Below the pieces are notes generated by a model that ran no database searches, was not told the origin of the DNA, and saw only the letters and a list, made by a program, of their open reading frames with translations. This document shows, one piece after another, positions 35,587-45,083 of a DNA stretch of 64,000 nt (the stretch's first letter is position 1; each line of letters begins with the position of its first letter). Where the stretch lies: contig NZ_KQ031391.1 of the NCBI RefSeq assembly GCF_000966285.1, positions 1,636,640 to 1,700,639 on the forward strand. Direction: 5' to 3'. Source of the DNA: Pseudofrankia sp. DC12 (GTDB lineage: Bacteria; Actinomycetota; Actinomycetes; Frankiales; Frankiaceae). The position numbers were made by a program, and so were the translations under genes.

Positions 35587-36702
35587 TCACTCCCGGCCGG
35601 CGCTCGCACCCGGCGTCGACGGGCCCATCTCACGTTGCCAGGCAAGGGCCAACTGGGTCCGGTTGGTGCAGGCGGTCGCGACCAGTGCGTGCGTCAGGTG
35701 GTGCTTGACGGTGTCGATACTGATGCACAGCGCCTCGGCGACCTGGCGGTTCGAGTGGCCCTCGGCGACGAGCCGCACCACGTCTCGCTCCCGGGCGGAG
35801 AGCTTGGCGGTCACCGCCGGGCCGGTGTTGGCGCGGACGTGGAACCGCAGCAGGTTGCCCAGATGCCGGCCGAGGACCGCCGCGATCGCTCGGTCACGCG
35901 GGCCGAAGGCGCCCGGCCGAGGATCCAGCAGCGAGATCACCGCGCCTATGTTCACCGGCCCGGCCAGCCGTAGCAGCAGCTCGGAGTGGATGCCCTGTGC
36001 GCGCAGGAACCGTTCCATCCGCAGCCGGATCTCCGGCCGGGCCGGGTTGCCGACGTCTTCCAGCGTGACGAGGCCGCGCTCCCGGATGAGCCGGAGGCTT
36101 TCCGGGTCGGAGAACACCTCCAGCCCGCGGTAACGGTCCAGGAAGGGACCGGCCATCCGCAACGCGAGCCCACGTCCGGACGGGCGCGGGTCCTGGAAGG
36201 CGGCTTCCAGGGTCGGACCGATGAAGAAGGCCGAATTCCGGTATCCGAGATGCCGCGACATGGCGTCGAGGACGGCCTCGCGGAACGCGGGCAGCGTGGG
36301 CGCACGCTCACAGTCCTCGACGAGGCGCAGGATGCCGCGCAGCTCGGCCGCGCCGAGGGCGAGGTCGCGCGGTGCCTGACCCGTGCGCGGGCTCAGCTGG
36401 GTACGGGCCTGCATTCCGACCACCGCCGGGCGAACCGGCTGAGCTCCCATTCCGGCGCCGCGTACCCGGTCGACCGCGGGGGACGACGAATTTCCCACCA
36501 TCGAGGCGTTCGCGATCGGCGCGTTCCCGCCCGCTCCTGGATGCCGGTGAACGCCCGCGGCGTCGACCAGCGGAGCTGGTCCGCGTAGGACAGCGGAGGG
36601 TGTGTCGATGGTCACCGGTCTCGGCTGGCGACGAAGATGAGACATTCCGGCTGTACCGGCCACATCGGTATCCGTCTCGCCATCAAGCATGCGGTCGGTC
36701 AC
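35587..36702 (-). CDS. LuxR-family transcriptional regulator with GAF-like sensor
   Basis: A 371-residue protein. Residues 1-110 are low complexity. The middle (about 115-285: ELRGILRLVEDCERAPTLPAFREAV to IGAVISLLDPRPGAFGPRDR) resembles a GAF-type sensory fold. The C-terminus is a LuxR/NarL helix-turn-helix, LSARERDVVRLVAEGHSNRQ then VAEALCISIDTVKHHL. It has no receiver domain, so control would be by ligand rather than phosphorylation. GTG 36702 has GGAGG eight bases upstream. It is the nearest regulator to the lipid-synthase operon and points the same way, which makes it the first candidate for its control. Two strong hairpins in between argue that it is transcribed separately. Confidence 0.82.
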   Translation of the reverse strand: MTDRMLDGETDTDVAGTAGMSHLRRQPRPVTIDTPSAVLRGPAPLVDAAGVHRHPGAGGNAPIANASMVGNSSSPAVDRVRGAGMGAQPVRPAVVGMQARTQLSPRTGQAPRDLALGAAELRGILRLVEDCERAPTLPAFREAVLDAMSRHLGYRNSAFFIGPTLEAAFQDPRPSGRGLALRMAGPFLDRYRGLEVFSDPESLRLIRERGLVTLEDVGNPARPEIRLRMERFLRAQGIHSELLLRLAGPVNIGAVISLLDPRPGAFGPRDRAIAAVLGRHLGNLLRFHVRANTGPAVTAKLSARERDVVRLVAEGHSNRQVAEALCISIDTVKHHLTHALVATACTNRTQLALAWQREMGPSTPGASAGRE

Positions 36703-37331
36703 GCCCGCCTCCGGGTCCGGTCGACGCCAGGCTCAACTGCACAGCTAACGAGGTGTCCGGCGGCCGGGGCGGGCGCCTTGGGCCGCCAGAGCGCCGCTGC
36801 GACGATCGGCGCGGACGGTTCGGCGTCCCGGGTCGAGGCCGCCGGGGTATTACCGACCAAGCTGGACATGTTGGGTCAGCGTAGGGGCACCCTCGGAGGC
36901 ACGCCAGACGCCGGGCAGGACTTTCTACCCCTTGCGAACGTTGACGGCGGCTTTCGAGATCAACACAGGGCCTAAAGTCCCGCGAGAGCGCTCCCTCTCT
37001 ATGGAGAGTTACGAATTGGATTCACCCGGTAGTTGTTGATCGCATTCCGACTACCCGAACGGGCTAGTCACGCTCTGCACACATGGGCCATTCTCTGCAC
37101 CGCTGGCACGACCGGGCCAACGCCCCCGCACCGACTCTGTGTAACAGGTTGCTACCGAGGGTACGGTCCCTGGCGACACGGTCCGCCCGTTCCGACCCGT
37201 TCGGTCGCGGCACTCACCGTGCCCGCGACCGGGTCCCGCGCCAGGCCTACAGCCGTCCGCCCACCACGAGGGGCGCGACGTCCGACGGCCAGCGGCGAGC
37301 CGGAACCGCGGCCCGAGAGGGGTGAGGAACG
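36703..37331. other. Gene-free stretch between divergent genes
   Basis: About 630 bp between the LuxR gene and the DUF6458 gene, which diverge. No gene seen. Small dyads are present: CTCTC/GAGAG near 36990-37010 and GGTAGT/ACTACC near 37030-37060. They may be regulatory sites for either gene. Confidence 0.45.
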
Positions 37332-37646
37332 GTGACCATCGGCTCGTCGATCTTCATGATCGTCGTCGGCGCGATCCTCCGATACGCGATCACCTGGCGG
37401 GTTCAGGGCCTGAACCTGCCGGCGCTGGGCCTGATCCTGGCAATCGCGGGCATCGTCACCCTGGTGCTCCGGCTGATCTGGCTGTTCAACCCTGGCCTCG
37501 GCGAACGGGCGCCGCGCCCACCCGCCTGGCTCCCGGACGAGCTGGGCGACTGGACAGCCAATCCCGCGAACACGCCGCCCCCGGCCGCGCCGCGGCCGGC
37601 GACCACCGGCCCCGACGCGTGGCGACCGGGCGGCTTCCGCCAATAG
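37332..37646 (+). CDS. DUF6458-like two-helix membrane protein
   Basis: A 104-residue protein with two membrane spans (IGSSIFMIVVGAILRYAI and LPALGLILAIAGIVTLVLRLIWL) and a Pro-rich cytoplasmic tail. The N-terminal pattern M-x-I-G-x-S-I-F-x-x-x-V-G-A-I-L-R is the mark of an actinobacterial family of small membrane proteins (DUF6458). The function is unknown. GTG 37332 has GAGGA about five bases upstream. It stands alone, divergent from the LuxR gene. Confidence 0.8.
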   Translation: MTIGSSIFMIVVGAILRYAITWRVQGLNLPALGLILAIAGIVTLVLRLIWLFNPGLGERAPRPPAWLPDELGDWTANPANTPPPAAPRPATTGPDAWRPGGFRQ

Positions 37647-37829
37647 GAGGCCCGGTCCCGGCTCAGCACTCGGCGCCCGCCGAATGCCGCCACTCGACTG
37701 CGGTGCGTCACCGCCACGTACGGTGACGCACCTGCGCCGGACGGGGGCAGCGTGGCGCGGGACCCCTTCTGGAACATACCGCGCCAACGTGCGCGAACGC
37801 GGCGCAGCCGCCGCCTCCCCGGGCGGCCC

Positions 37830-40800
37830 TCAGAGCAGGTGCAGAGCGCGGGCGCGGTGCACGGCATCGCGCCGGCGAGCCACGTCGAGCTTGCGGTAGA
37901 TGCTTTTCAGATGCGTCTTCACGGTGTTGACCGAGACGTAGAGCTCGGCGGCGATCTCGGCTGTCGTCAGCATGGTCGGCAGGTAGCTGAGCACCGCCAG
38001 CTCGCGTTCGCTCAGCCGGTCCGCCCCACGCCCGGCCCGGCCGGCCGACGGCTGACCCGCGTCCCGTGCGCGCTCCCCGGGCAGCGGGCTCAGGCCGCCG
38101 CCCGCCAGCCGTACCTCCGTGCCAGCCGGTCGCGGGCCGTCTGCCCGGCCGGGCGGACCGGACGGGCCGGGGCCGCGCGCGCCGTAGCTCGGCGCGCCGC
38201 CGTGGGCGCGGTCCGCGGCATCTCGGTGGCTGAGCCCCCGGCGGTCCGCCGTCGCAGGCCCAGGCGGGTAACGTCCAGGCCCGCCAGGCGGCAGGGGCCC
38301 AGGCGTCGCCGGCCGGCCTGCCGGCCCTGGCCGCGCCGCCCGCGCCGGCTCCCCCTGCGCCGGACCATTGAGGGCAAGCGACGGCGGCCCGGCGCCGGCA
38401 CGGCTGAGGTCGCCGCCCGAACCCGCCGCCCGCCCGCGGTCCTCCAGGCCCGCACCAACAGGAGCGGACGGGTTGCCGCCGGCCAGCAGCGGCGCCTGGC
38501 GGGCGGTCGGCACGGTGACGGCGCCACCCCGGTCGGATCGGGGCGCGTCCGGGCCGACCGAAGCCGAATCGGCCGAGCCGGTCCGTGCCCGGGTATCCGG
38601 CGCTCCGGACCTGCGGGCTCCGGCCGGCCGGCGCGGCTCGTCCCGGGCGGCCGCCAGGCGCAGCGCGGCGACCAGGGCCGGCGCCGCGTCCGGCAGGCCG
38701 GGGTGTGCGTCGGTCAACGCCACGATCTCCGGCCCGAGCTCCAGGAACGGCCGCACCAGCAGCTCGTCCTGGGCCAGCGCGAAGGCTCGGGCGAGCAGCC
38801 CGCCCGCCTGGGCCCCGTCGCCGCGGCGCGCCGCGGCGACCGCGCTGATCGCGCACGCGGCGACGACACTCGCTGAACCGCCACCGTCCGCCCGAAGCAG
38901 CGGGGCGACCGCGAGTGCCGCCGCCGCCGCTTCGCCCTGTGCCAGGTGGGCCCGTCCCCTGGCCAGCCGGGCCGACGGCCGCTCGCGGCGGCCAGCGGGA
39001 TCCGGCGGCCCGAGCAGCCGCAGCGCCGCGTCCGGGTTCCCGCCGGCGACCAGCAGGTCTGCCTGGGTCGCCTCGCGCACCAGGACGAGCAGGCCGGGCG
39101 CCTCCCGTGCCGGGAACGCGGCGAGCGTGCGCCTGGCGGCCCGCAGGTCCTCACCGGTGCGCCGGCCGAGCCGCAGCCAGGCGCGCAGCAGGTTCACCAG
39201 GTCGGGCAGCTGCCCGGTGTCGCCCGCCGCGTGTGCGGCGAGGTCCGCCCAGTCGAGGCCCCCCGCGGTGTCGCCCCGATGGCCGGCCGCGGCCGCCAGC
39301 GCCAGCAGCGCCTCGGCGACGCCGGTGAGCGCGGGCGCCTCGGCGAGCCAGGCCAGCCTATCGGTGTCCGGCTGGCCGGCCGGCGGGCCGCCGCGGGCGT
39401 GGCCAAGGACCGCGGCGCCGGTGCCGGAACCGGCACCGAGCTCCGCCGCTCCCGGTCCGACAGCATCGTTCGCCGTGGCCGGCGCCGGGCCCGCGGGGGC
39501 GGCCGTACGCAGCCGGACGGCGGCGGCGAGCGCGGCGGCGGCGGCCTCGTCGGCCTGCCGCAGCCGTCCGCGCAGCGCATAGCCGAGGGCCAGCGCACCA
39601 AGGCAGCCGACGGTCGCGCCGGACAGCCGGGCCCGCCGGGCCTCGGCGAGCGCGACCCGCAGCGCGTCCTCCGCGGCCTCCAGCCGGCCGCGCCACAGCT
39701 CGGCGCGACCGCGGGCGGCGAGCGCGAGCGGCCGCAGACCGTCTGGCAGTCCCGCCGCGGGGCCAAACTCGGACGCGACGCGCACCCGCAGCACCCGACG
39801 GGCCGCCGCCAGGGTGGTGTCCACGTCCCCGGCCAGCTCGGCGCGGCGCAGCTCGACCGCCTCGATCGCGACGAGAAGCACTCGTCGAGCCGACGCCAGC
39901 GTGCCGCCGCTGTTGGCCACGGCCGGCGGTCCTGGCTGACCTGGGCGCTCCGTGCCCGCGCCGCCTCCGCTCGGCCCCGCCGTCGGGAGCCCGAAAAGCC
40001 CGGAGCGGGCCAGCTCCAGGTGCTCTCCGGCGGTCACGGCGTCGCCGGCGAGGACCCGCGCCAGGGCGGCCGTGATGGCGCACTCCGGGCCCAGGCCGGC
40101 GGCACGGTCCGGGAAGCTCGCGACAAGCGCGGCCAGTTCGGGCAGCTCGCCCTGCAGGATCAGCGGGACCGTGCCGCGCGCGACCAGGCAGGCCAGGTAG
40201 CGCCAGTCACCGGCCCGGCGGGCGTGGCGCGCCGCGTCGACCAGCCGGCGGTTCGCCGCGTACCAGAGCGCGGCGCGCAGGTTCAGCTCGGCCTCGTCCT
40301 CGGCCGGGTCGCGTCGCAGGGTCTCGCGCAGCATCCCGCGCAGCAGGGAGTGGTAGCGGTACCAGGAGGTCGGGGCCACCGCGACCGCGCCCGCCGAACA
40401 CGCGTCGCCGGACGGCGTTGTACCGGCTGTGGCGACGCCGGCCGAAGCACCGGCACCCGGCGGATCCGTCCCGTAGCCGAGGTCCCACGGAAGGCCGGAG
40501 TCGGTCGCCGCCGGGCCGTGGGCCTGCGCCGCGGCGGCTACCGGCGCGGCGAGGACGGCACCGGCCGCGAGCTCGGCCAGCAGCCGCGCGCCGGCCTCCG
40601 GTTCGGCCGCGACGACGTCGGCCAGCGGCGCGCACACCGCGTCGAGCACGCTGGTCCGCAGCAACAGCCGGCGTATCGGCCCCGGCAGGGTGGCGAGCGC
40701 CTCCGCCCGCAGGTACTCGGCGACCGGGGCGAACGCGGCTGGGGGCAACGGGGCCCCGGCCGCGCCGGCCCGGTCGGTGTCGGCCGGGCCGCCACCGGCC

Positions 40801-41825
40801 GGAGCCTGCGCCCCGACACGCTGCGGCCCGGCGGTCACCGCGGCGAGTGCGCGTCCGCCGGACAGCTCGCTCTGGCTGGCGGTCAGAGCCGCGAGATCGG
40901 CCGTGGTCGTGAGGCCCGCGGCGGCGAGCCGCAGCCCGGCGGCCCAGCCCGCGGTGGCGGCCAGCAGGCCGGGGCCCGCCGCGGCCGGTACCCGCATCGC
41001 CGCGAGCAGCCGGTCGGTCTCGGTGGCGTCGAACGCGAGCAGCTCCGGACCGATCTCGGTCAGCTGGCCCGCGGCCCGGGCCCGGTGCGCGGCCACTGGG
41101 ACCCGTCGGCCCGAGAGCACGAGCCGCAGCCCGGTCACCCCGGCCGCGAGCAGCTCCAGGCCGGCGATGTCCGCCGGGCCGCCGACGAGCCCGAGGTCGT
41201 CGACGATCAGTACCAGCGGCTGGGGCCGGCCGGCGGCCAGCGCGTCGAGCAGCTCTCGGCAGAACAGGTCGGCGGCACCCCCCGGAGCCGGTGGGCGCAG
41301 CCGGGCCAGCGCGCCGTCCAGGTCCGCCTCGGGGTGGGCGCGCAGCGCCACGAGCAGGTGCTCCCAGAACGACGCCCGGGGCGGGGGCGGGCCGTCGGCG
41401 GGAGCAGCCGGGGGCTGGGCCGCCGCCGGGTCGTCGGGCCCGGCGGGTACCGGCGCGACATCGGTCGCCGGGTCGACCTGGAGCCAGACCAGCGGCAGGG
41501 CCTCCCGGCGGGCGAGGTACCAGGACGCGAGCAGGGCCGTCTTGCCGCAGCCCGCCGGTCCGCGCACGATCGTCAGTGCCTGGCCGCAGGACGCATCGAG
41601 TAGTTCCCAGAGCCGCGGCCTGGGTATATGAGGAACGGGCAGCGCGGGTGGCGTGAGCCGGCTGCGCAGCGGTCGCAGGCCGGCCGCCACGGCCTCGGGC
41701 CTCGCCGCCGCGCTCGCCGGCCGTCCAGGTCCGCGCGGGCTCCCGTCCGGCTCCCCTGGACCGTCGCCCGGCTTTCCGGGACCGTCGCCCCGCGCTCCGG
41801 GAACGTTGTCACGCTCGCCCGGCAT
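37830..41825 (-). CDS. Giant LAL-type (MalT-like) LuxR transcriptional regulator
   Basis: A protein of 1331 residues. It has an N-terminal AAA/NACHT-like ATPase with Walker A RGPAGCGKTALLASW (about residue 90) and a probable Walker B LVLIVDDLGLV. A long Ala/Leu-rich helical repeat region follows, as in MalT-type regulators, and then a Pro/Gly/Arg-rich linker of roughly 150 residues (about 1100-1260). The C-terminal LuxR helix-turn-helix reads LSERELAVLSYLPTMLTTAE followed by YVSVNTVKTHLKSIYRKL. Such regulators bind an inducer and ATP, oligomerise and activate transcription. ATG 41825 is placed where the conserved-looking protein starts, after a G-rich stretch. It is not adjacent to an obvious target; the DUF4193 gene lies upstream on the same strand. 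Confidence 0.85.
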   Translation of the reverse strand: MPGERDNVPGARGDGPGKPGDGPGEPDGSPRGPGRPASAAARPEAVAAGLRPLRSRLTPPALPVPHIPRPRLWELLDASCGQALTIVRGPAGCGKTALLASWYLARREALPLVWLQVDPATDVAPVPAGPDDPAAAQPPAAPADGPPPPRASFWEHLLVALRAHPEADLDGALARLRPPAPGGAADLFCRELLDALAAGRPQPLVLIVDDLGLVGGPADIAGLELLAAGVTGLRLVLSGRRVPVAAHRARAAGQLTEIGPELLAFDATETDRLLAAMRVPAAAGPGLLAATAGWAAGLRLAAAGLTTTADLAALTASQSELSGGRALAAVTAGPQRVGAQAPAGGGPADTDRAGAAGAPLPPAAFAPVAEYLRAEALATLPGPIRRLLLRTSVLDAVCAPLADVVAAEPEAGARLLAELAAGAVLAAPVAAAAQAHGPAATDSGLPWDLGYGTDPPGAGASAGVATAGTTPSGDACSAGAVAVAPTSWYRYHSLLRGMLRETLRRDPAEDEAELNLRAALWYAANRRLVDAARHARRAGDWRYLACLVARGTVPLILQGELPELAALVASFPDRAAGLGPECAITAALARVLAGDAVTAGEHLELARSGLFGLPTAGPSGGGAGTERPGQPGPPAVANSGGTLASARRVLLVAIEAVELRRAELAGDVDTTLAAARRVLRVRVASEFGPAAGLPDGLRPLALAARGRAELWRGRLEAAEDALRVALAEARRARLSGATVGCLGALALGYALRGRLRQADEAAAAALAAAVRLRTAAPAGPAPATANDAVGPGAAELGAGSGTGAAVLGHARGGPPAGQPDTDRLAWLAEAPALTGVAEALLALAAAAGHRGDTAGGLDWADLAAHAAGDTGQLPDLVNLLRAWLRLGRRTGEDLRAARRTLAAFPAREAPGLLVLVREATQADLLVAGGNPDAALRLLGPPDPAGRRERPSARLARGRAHLAQGEAAAAALAVAPLLRADGGGSASVVAACAISAVAAARRGDGAQAGGLLARAFALAQDELLVRPFLELGPEIVALTDAHPGLPDAAPALVAALRLAAARDEPRRPAGARRSGAPDTRARTGSADSASVGPDAPRSDRGGAVTVPTARQAPLLAGGNPSAPVGAGLEDRGRAAGSGGDLSRAGAGPPSLALNGPAQGEPARAARPGPAGRPATPGPLPPGGPGRYPPGPATADRRGLSHRDAADRAHGGAPSYGARGPGPSGPPGRADGPRPAGTEVRLAGGGLSPLPGERARDAGQPSAGRAGRGADRLSERELAVLSYLPTMLTTAEIAAELYVSVNTVKTHLKSIYRKLDVARRRDAVHRARALHLL

Positions 41826-41982
41826 CCCCACCACCCCCCAGCACCCACCGTACGGTAGCTGTGAGGTCACCCTCTGTCGCGGCCGCGCGTCGCTCCCCGC
41901 GGGCTTTCGCTGGCGTCCGCAGGGGCATTGACCGCGTCGCGCGCCAATCCCGGGCACGCCGCCGGATCGGTGCGCGGGCGGG

Positions 41983-42279
41983 TCAGGCGGCGCAGTCCGA
42001 GCAGACCGCGCGACGTACGTCGGCGAGCTGGCTGCGGTGGTGCACCAGGAAGCAGCTCGTGCAGGTGAACTCGTCCGCCTGGCGCGGCAGCACGCGCAGG
42101 GCGAGCTCGTCGTCGCGCACCTCCGCGTCGGGCAGGTCCAGTTCGGTCTCAAGGGCGTCCACGTCGTCGCCCAGGTCCGCGGCCGCGCCGACCCGCTGTG
42201 CCTTCAGCGACTCCAGGCTCTGTTCCTGGAGGACGTCATCCCCGTCGCCGCCGCGCGGGGCATCGAAGTCTCGAGCCAT
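41983..42279 (-). CDS. DUF4193 family protein
   Basis: A 98-residue actinobacterial protein with the family's hallmarks: N-terminal MARDFDAPRGGD, an acidic middle (SLESLKAQR) and the C-terminal four-Cys motif ADEFTCTSCFLVHHRSQLA ending CSDCAA, which likely binds zinc. The function is unknown, but the family is widespread in actinomycetes, often in single copy. ATG 42279 has AAGGAG at good spacing, which excludes the six-residue longer start. It lies 157 bp upstream of the LAL regulator on the same strand. Confidence 0.9.
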   Translation of the reverse strand: MARDFDAPRGGDGDDVLQEQSLESLKAQRVGAAADLGDDVDALETELDLPDAEVRDDELALRVLPRQADEFTCTSCFLVHHRSQLADVRRAVCSDCAA

Positions 42280-42670
42280 GCCTCTCCTTCCGTCCACTTC
42301 TTGATGCCGGTGACGCCGGCCAGGCCGTGGCCGAACGCCACCGGGTCCCGCCAGCGGCGGGCCGATCTCGCCGGGTCAGACGAGGCGTTCGCCGTGGGCC
42401 CGCCGCCGGCGAGCAGCGCGCCCGGCATAGGCCACTTCCACCGCTATACCCAGGCTCGCTTACCCGAACGGATCGGATGGTCACAATACGCAATGCCCAT
42501 GGCGCGCAGAGATCCCCGCGCCAAATGTCCACGTTTGGCCATGCCGACGCCCGCCCAGGCGGGCCGGCCACGCCCGGATCACCGGAGACGGTGCGAAGGA
42601 TACGGGCCCGGAGCCGCCCCGGGCCAATCTCAAGGCGGTCTCCTCGTGTCTGACCCGTCACATCCAAGCA
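42280..42670. other. Gene-free stretch
   Basis: About 390 bp upstream of the DUF4193 gene. I see no gene, tRNA or strong hairpin. It includes a less GC-rich segment near 42,450-42,500 that could hold the DUF4193 promoter. Confidence 0.45.
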
Positions 42671-42964
42671 TCAGGGGCGCTGCGTCTGGAAGGGGTCGTG
42701 CTCGGTGAGCAGCCGCTCCAGCCGGACCTGGTCGACCCGGTTGATCACGCCCGCGGCCTCCTGCTGGTCGCGCACACATTTGGCCAGCGTGAAGGACGAC
42801 GTGACGACGTAGAGCAGCCCGAGAAGGACGAAGGCACGCATCCACCCGTCGCCGGGCAGGTGGGCGGCGGCCCAGAGGACCGCGATGATCGAGATCCCGA
42901 ACGAGATCGCCGACTGGACGAGGAACGCGGTAGTGCTGCGCGAGGACGGCGCCTTGGTAGCCAT
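42671..42964 (-). CDS. YiaA/YiaB-like two-helix membrane protein
   Basis: A 97-residue protein with two membrane helices (AFLVQSAISFGISIIAVLWA and WMRAFVLLGLLYVVTSSFTL) followed by AKCVRDQQE. This matches the YiaA/B two-helix domain family, where the S-S-F-T-L-A-K-x-x-R-D-x-x-E end is conserved. The family has no firm function. ATG 42964 is preceded by only a weak GGCGG site, but the longer frame upstream is clearly antisense to the histidine-kinase gene. It is divergent from that gene with a 162-bp gap. Confidence 0.85.
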   Translation of the reverse strand: MATKAPSSRSTTAFLVQSAISFGISIIAVLWAAAHLPGDGWMRAFVLLGLLYVVTSSFTLAKCVRDQQEAAGVINRVDQVRLERLLTEHDPFQTQRP

Positions 42965-43126
42965 GCCGCCAGTTTCGGGAGCCGGCAGGCGCCCCGCCTG
43001 AGCGCCGACACCCGAATCGTCCTGAGTAGGAACGCTCAGGGCGGGACTGCCCGGTTCTGCCACACTGCTCCCGGCGGCCTCGGTGCGCCATTCGCACGCA
43101 CAGCGACACGACTGAAGGAGACAGCG

Positions 43127-44362
43127 GTGTTCCCCACCGTCAGCCCGGCGGCCTACCCGGCCGGCCCGGACGGCGTCCGTGGGGCGCTGTGGCGGTCGCT
43201 GGCCGTCTTCCGCTGGGTGGCCTTCGGCTATGCGGCGATCGCGGCCGGAGTCCGCCTCCGCCACGCCGACCGGCCTGCGCTCGGGCTTGCCCTGATCGGG
43301 GTGATGGCCGCCTGGTCGGTGGCCCTGACCGCGGTGGTGCCGAGCGCCAGCCGGTCCCGGCCTCGGCTGCTGCGAGCGCTCGCCGTGGCCGACCTCGCCC
43401 TGTGTGCCGCCCTCGTGGTCGGCGCGGAGCTGGTCGGCCCCCGGCCGAGCCACGCGCTGCCGATGATCTGGGCGATCAGCGCCGTGTTCGGTGTCGCGCT
43501 CGTCTGGGGCACGGTCGGCGGCGTCGTCGGTGGGCTGGTCATCTCGGCGGCCTTCTTCGTCGAGTGGGGCACGCTGACCGACTCCCTGGTCAGGACCACC
43601 TTGCAGACGCTGCTCGCCGGGGCGGTCGCCGGGTACCTGACCCGGACCGCGCTGCGAGCGGAGGCCACGGTGGCCACCGTGCTCGCCGCGCGGGCCGCCG
43701 ACGCGCAGCGGGCCCGGCTGGCCCGCGCCGTGCATGACGGCGTGCTGCAGGTGCTCGCGCTGATCGCCCGGGAGGCGCCGCGCGGCCTGCCCGCCGACCA
43801 GGTCGCCCGGCTGGCCGCCGAGCAGGAGTCGGTGCTGCGCGACCTGCTGCGGGTCGCCGGCCCCGGCGAGGCCCCCGTCGACCCCGCCTGGCCGGGTGCC
43901 CCGGCCGCCGGCGAGCGCACCGACCTTGCCGAGCTGCTGGTCCGGCTCGCACATCCGCCTACAGGCCGCACCGACGAGCCGCTGAGCGGGACGGGCGAGC
44001 ACGCCGGTCTCCCAGCACCGCGGGTGACGGTCGCGACGCCGGGGGTCCCGGTGCCGCTGGCGGCCCACCGCGCCGCCGAGGTGGTCGCGGCGGTGCGCGC
44101 CGCGCTCGACAACGTCGCCCGGCACGCCGGTCCGGCTGCGTCCGCCTGGGTGCTGGTCGAGGACGACGGCGACGAGGTGCTGGTGACGATCCGGGACGAC
44201 GGGGTGGGCATCGCCCCTGGGCGCGCCGACGAGGCCGCCGCGGCGGGCCGGCTGGGGCTCGCGGTCAGCATCCGCGGCCGCGTCCGTGACCTGGGCGGCG
44301 ACGTCACCGTCCTCGGCGGGCCGGGACTGGGAACGGAGGTTGAGCTGCGTGTCCCCAGATGA
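43127..44362 (+). CDS. MacS-type sensor histidine kinase
   Basis: A 411-residue kinase. Five or six hydrophobic segments fill the first ~190 residues. The phosphorylatable His sits at about residue 203 in LARAVHDGVLQVLALIA, the HisKA_3/NarL-type context. The C-terminal HATPase has AALDNVARHAG (N box), IRDDGVGI (G1) and GTEVEL at the end. The architecture fits the actinobacterial MacS family. GTG 43127 has GAAGGAG upstream. The next gene, a response regulator, overlaps its end by 14 bp, so the pair is translationally coupled and surely a two-component system. The stimulus is unknown. Confidence 0.88.
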   Translation: MFPTVSPAAYPAGPDGVRGALWRSLAVFRWVAFGYAAIAAGVRLRHADRPALGLALIGVMAAWSVALTAVVPSASRSRPRLLRALAVADLALCAALVVGAELVGPRPSHALPMIWAISAVFGVALVWGTVGGVVGGLVISAAFFVEWGTLTDSLVRTTLQTLLAGAVAGYLTRTALRAEATVATVLAARAADAQRARLARAVHDGVLQVLALIAREAPRGLPADQVARLAAEQESVLRDLLRVAGPGEAPVDPAWPGAPAAGERTDLAELLVRLAHPPTGRTDEPLSGTGEHAGLPAPRVTVATPGVPVPLAAHRAAEVVAAVRAALDNVARHAGPAASAWVLVEDDGDEVLVTIRDDGVGIAPGRADEAAAAGRLGLAVSIRGRVRDLGGDVTVLGGPGLGTEVELRVPR

Positions 44363-45083
44363 CAGGCCGCCGCGGCCGGCCGCGCGCGGGCACGCCGCCG
44401 GGCAGCCGCCGCGGGTGGTGGTCGTGGACGACCATCCGCTGTGGCGCGACGCGCTCGCCCGCGACCTGGACCAGGCGGGCCTTCCGGTGGTCGGGACGGC
44501 CGGGTCCGTCGCCCAGGCGCTGCGGGTGGTGGCCGCGACCCGGCCCGACATCGTCGTGCTGGATCTCTCACTGCCGGACGGTTCGGGCGTCGAGGCCATC
44601 CGGGCGCTGCACGGGGGCGACAGCGGCTTCACCGGCTCGGTGCTGGTGGTGTCGGCGTCCGGGGAGCAGGCGGACGTGCTGGCGGCGGTGAAGTCCGGTG
44701 CGTCGGGCTACCTGGTCAAGTCGGCCCGGCCCGAGGAGCTCGTCGACGCGGTGCGCCGGACCGCCGACGGAATCCCGGTGTTCGGCGCTGGCCTCGCGGC
44801 GCTGGTCCTCGGCGACATGTCCCGGGCGGCGCGGCGCCCAGCGGAGCCGGGGAGGCCGAGCCTCACGGCCCGGGAGATCGAGGTGCTGCGTCTCGTGGCC
44901 AAGGGCCTGTCGGCCAAGGATGCCGCCGCCCGGCTCGGCGTCTCACCGCGGACCGTGCAGAACCACGTCCACAACGTCCTCGGCAAGCTGCGGCTGCGCA
45001 ACCGGGTCGAGCTGGCCCGGTTCGCCGTCCGGGCGGGCTACGACGAGATCGGCGACGGACCGCCGCCGGCCGGTCAGAGGTAG
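44349..45083 (+). CDS. NarL/LuxR-family response regulator
   Basis: A 244-residue regulator. The receiver domain has the acidic pair VVVVDDHPLWRD, the phospho-acceptor Asp at about residue 72 in IVVLDLSLPDGSG, and the switch residues in VLVVSASG and GYLVKSA. The C-terminal LuxR helix-turn-helix is LTAREIEVLRLVAKGLSAKD then LGVSPRTVQNHVHNVL. GTG 44349 lies inside the end of the kinase gene, with GAGG just upstream. It is the partner of the MacS-type kinase. Its stop overlaps that of the convergent GroES-like gene by 10 bp. Confidence 0.92.
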   Translation: MSPDDRPPRPAARGHAAGQPPRVVVVDDHPLWRDALARDLDQAGLPVVGTAGSVAQALRVVAATRPDIVVLDLSLPDGSGVEAIRALHGGDSGFTGSVLVVSASGEQADVLAAVKSGASGYLVKSARPEELVDAVRRTADGIPVFGAGLAALVLGDMSRAARRPAEPGRPSLTAREIEVLRLVAKGLSAKDAAARLGVSPRTVQNHVHNVLGKLRLRNRVELARFAVRAGYDEIGDGPPPAGQR

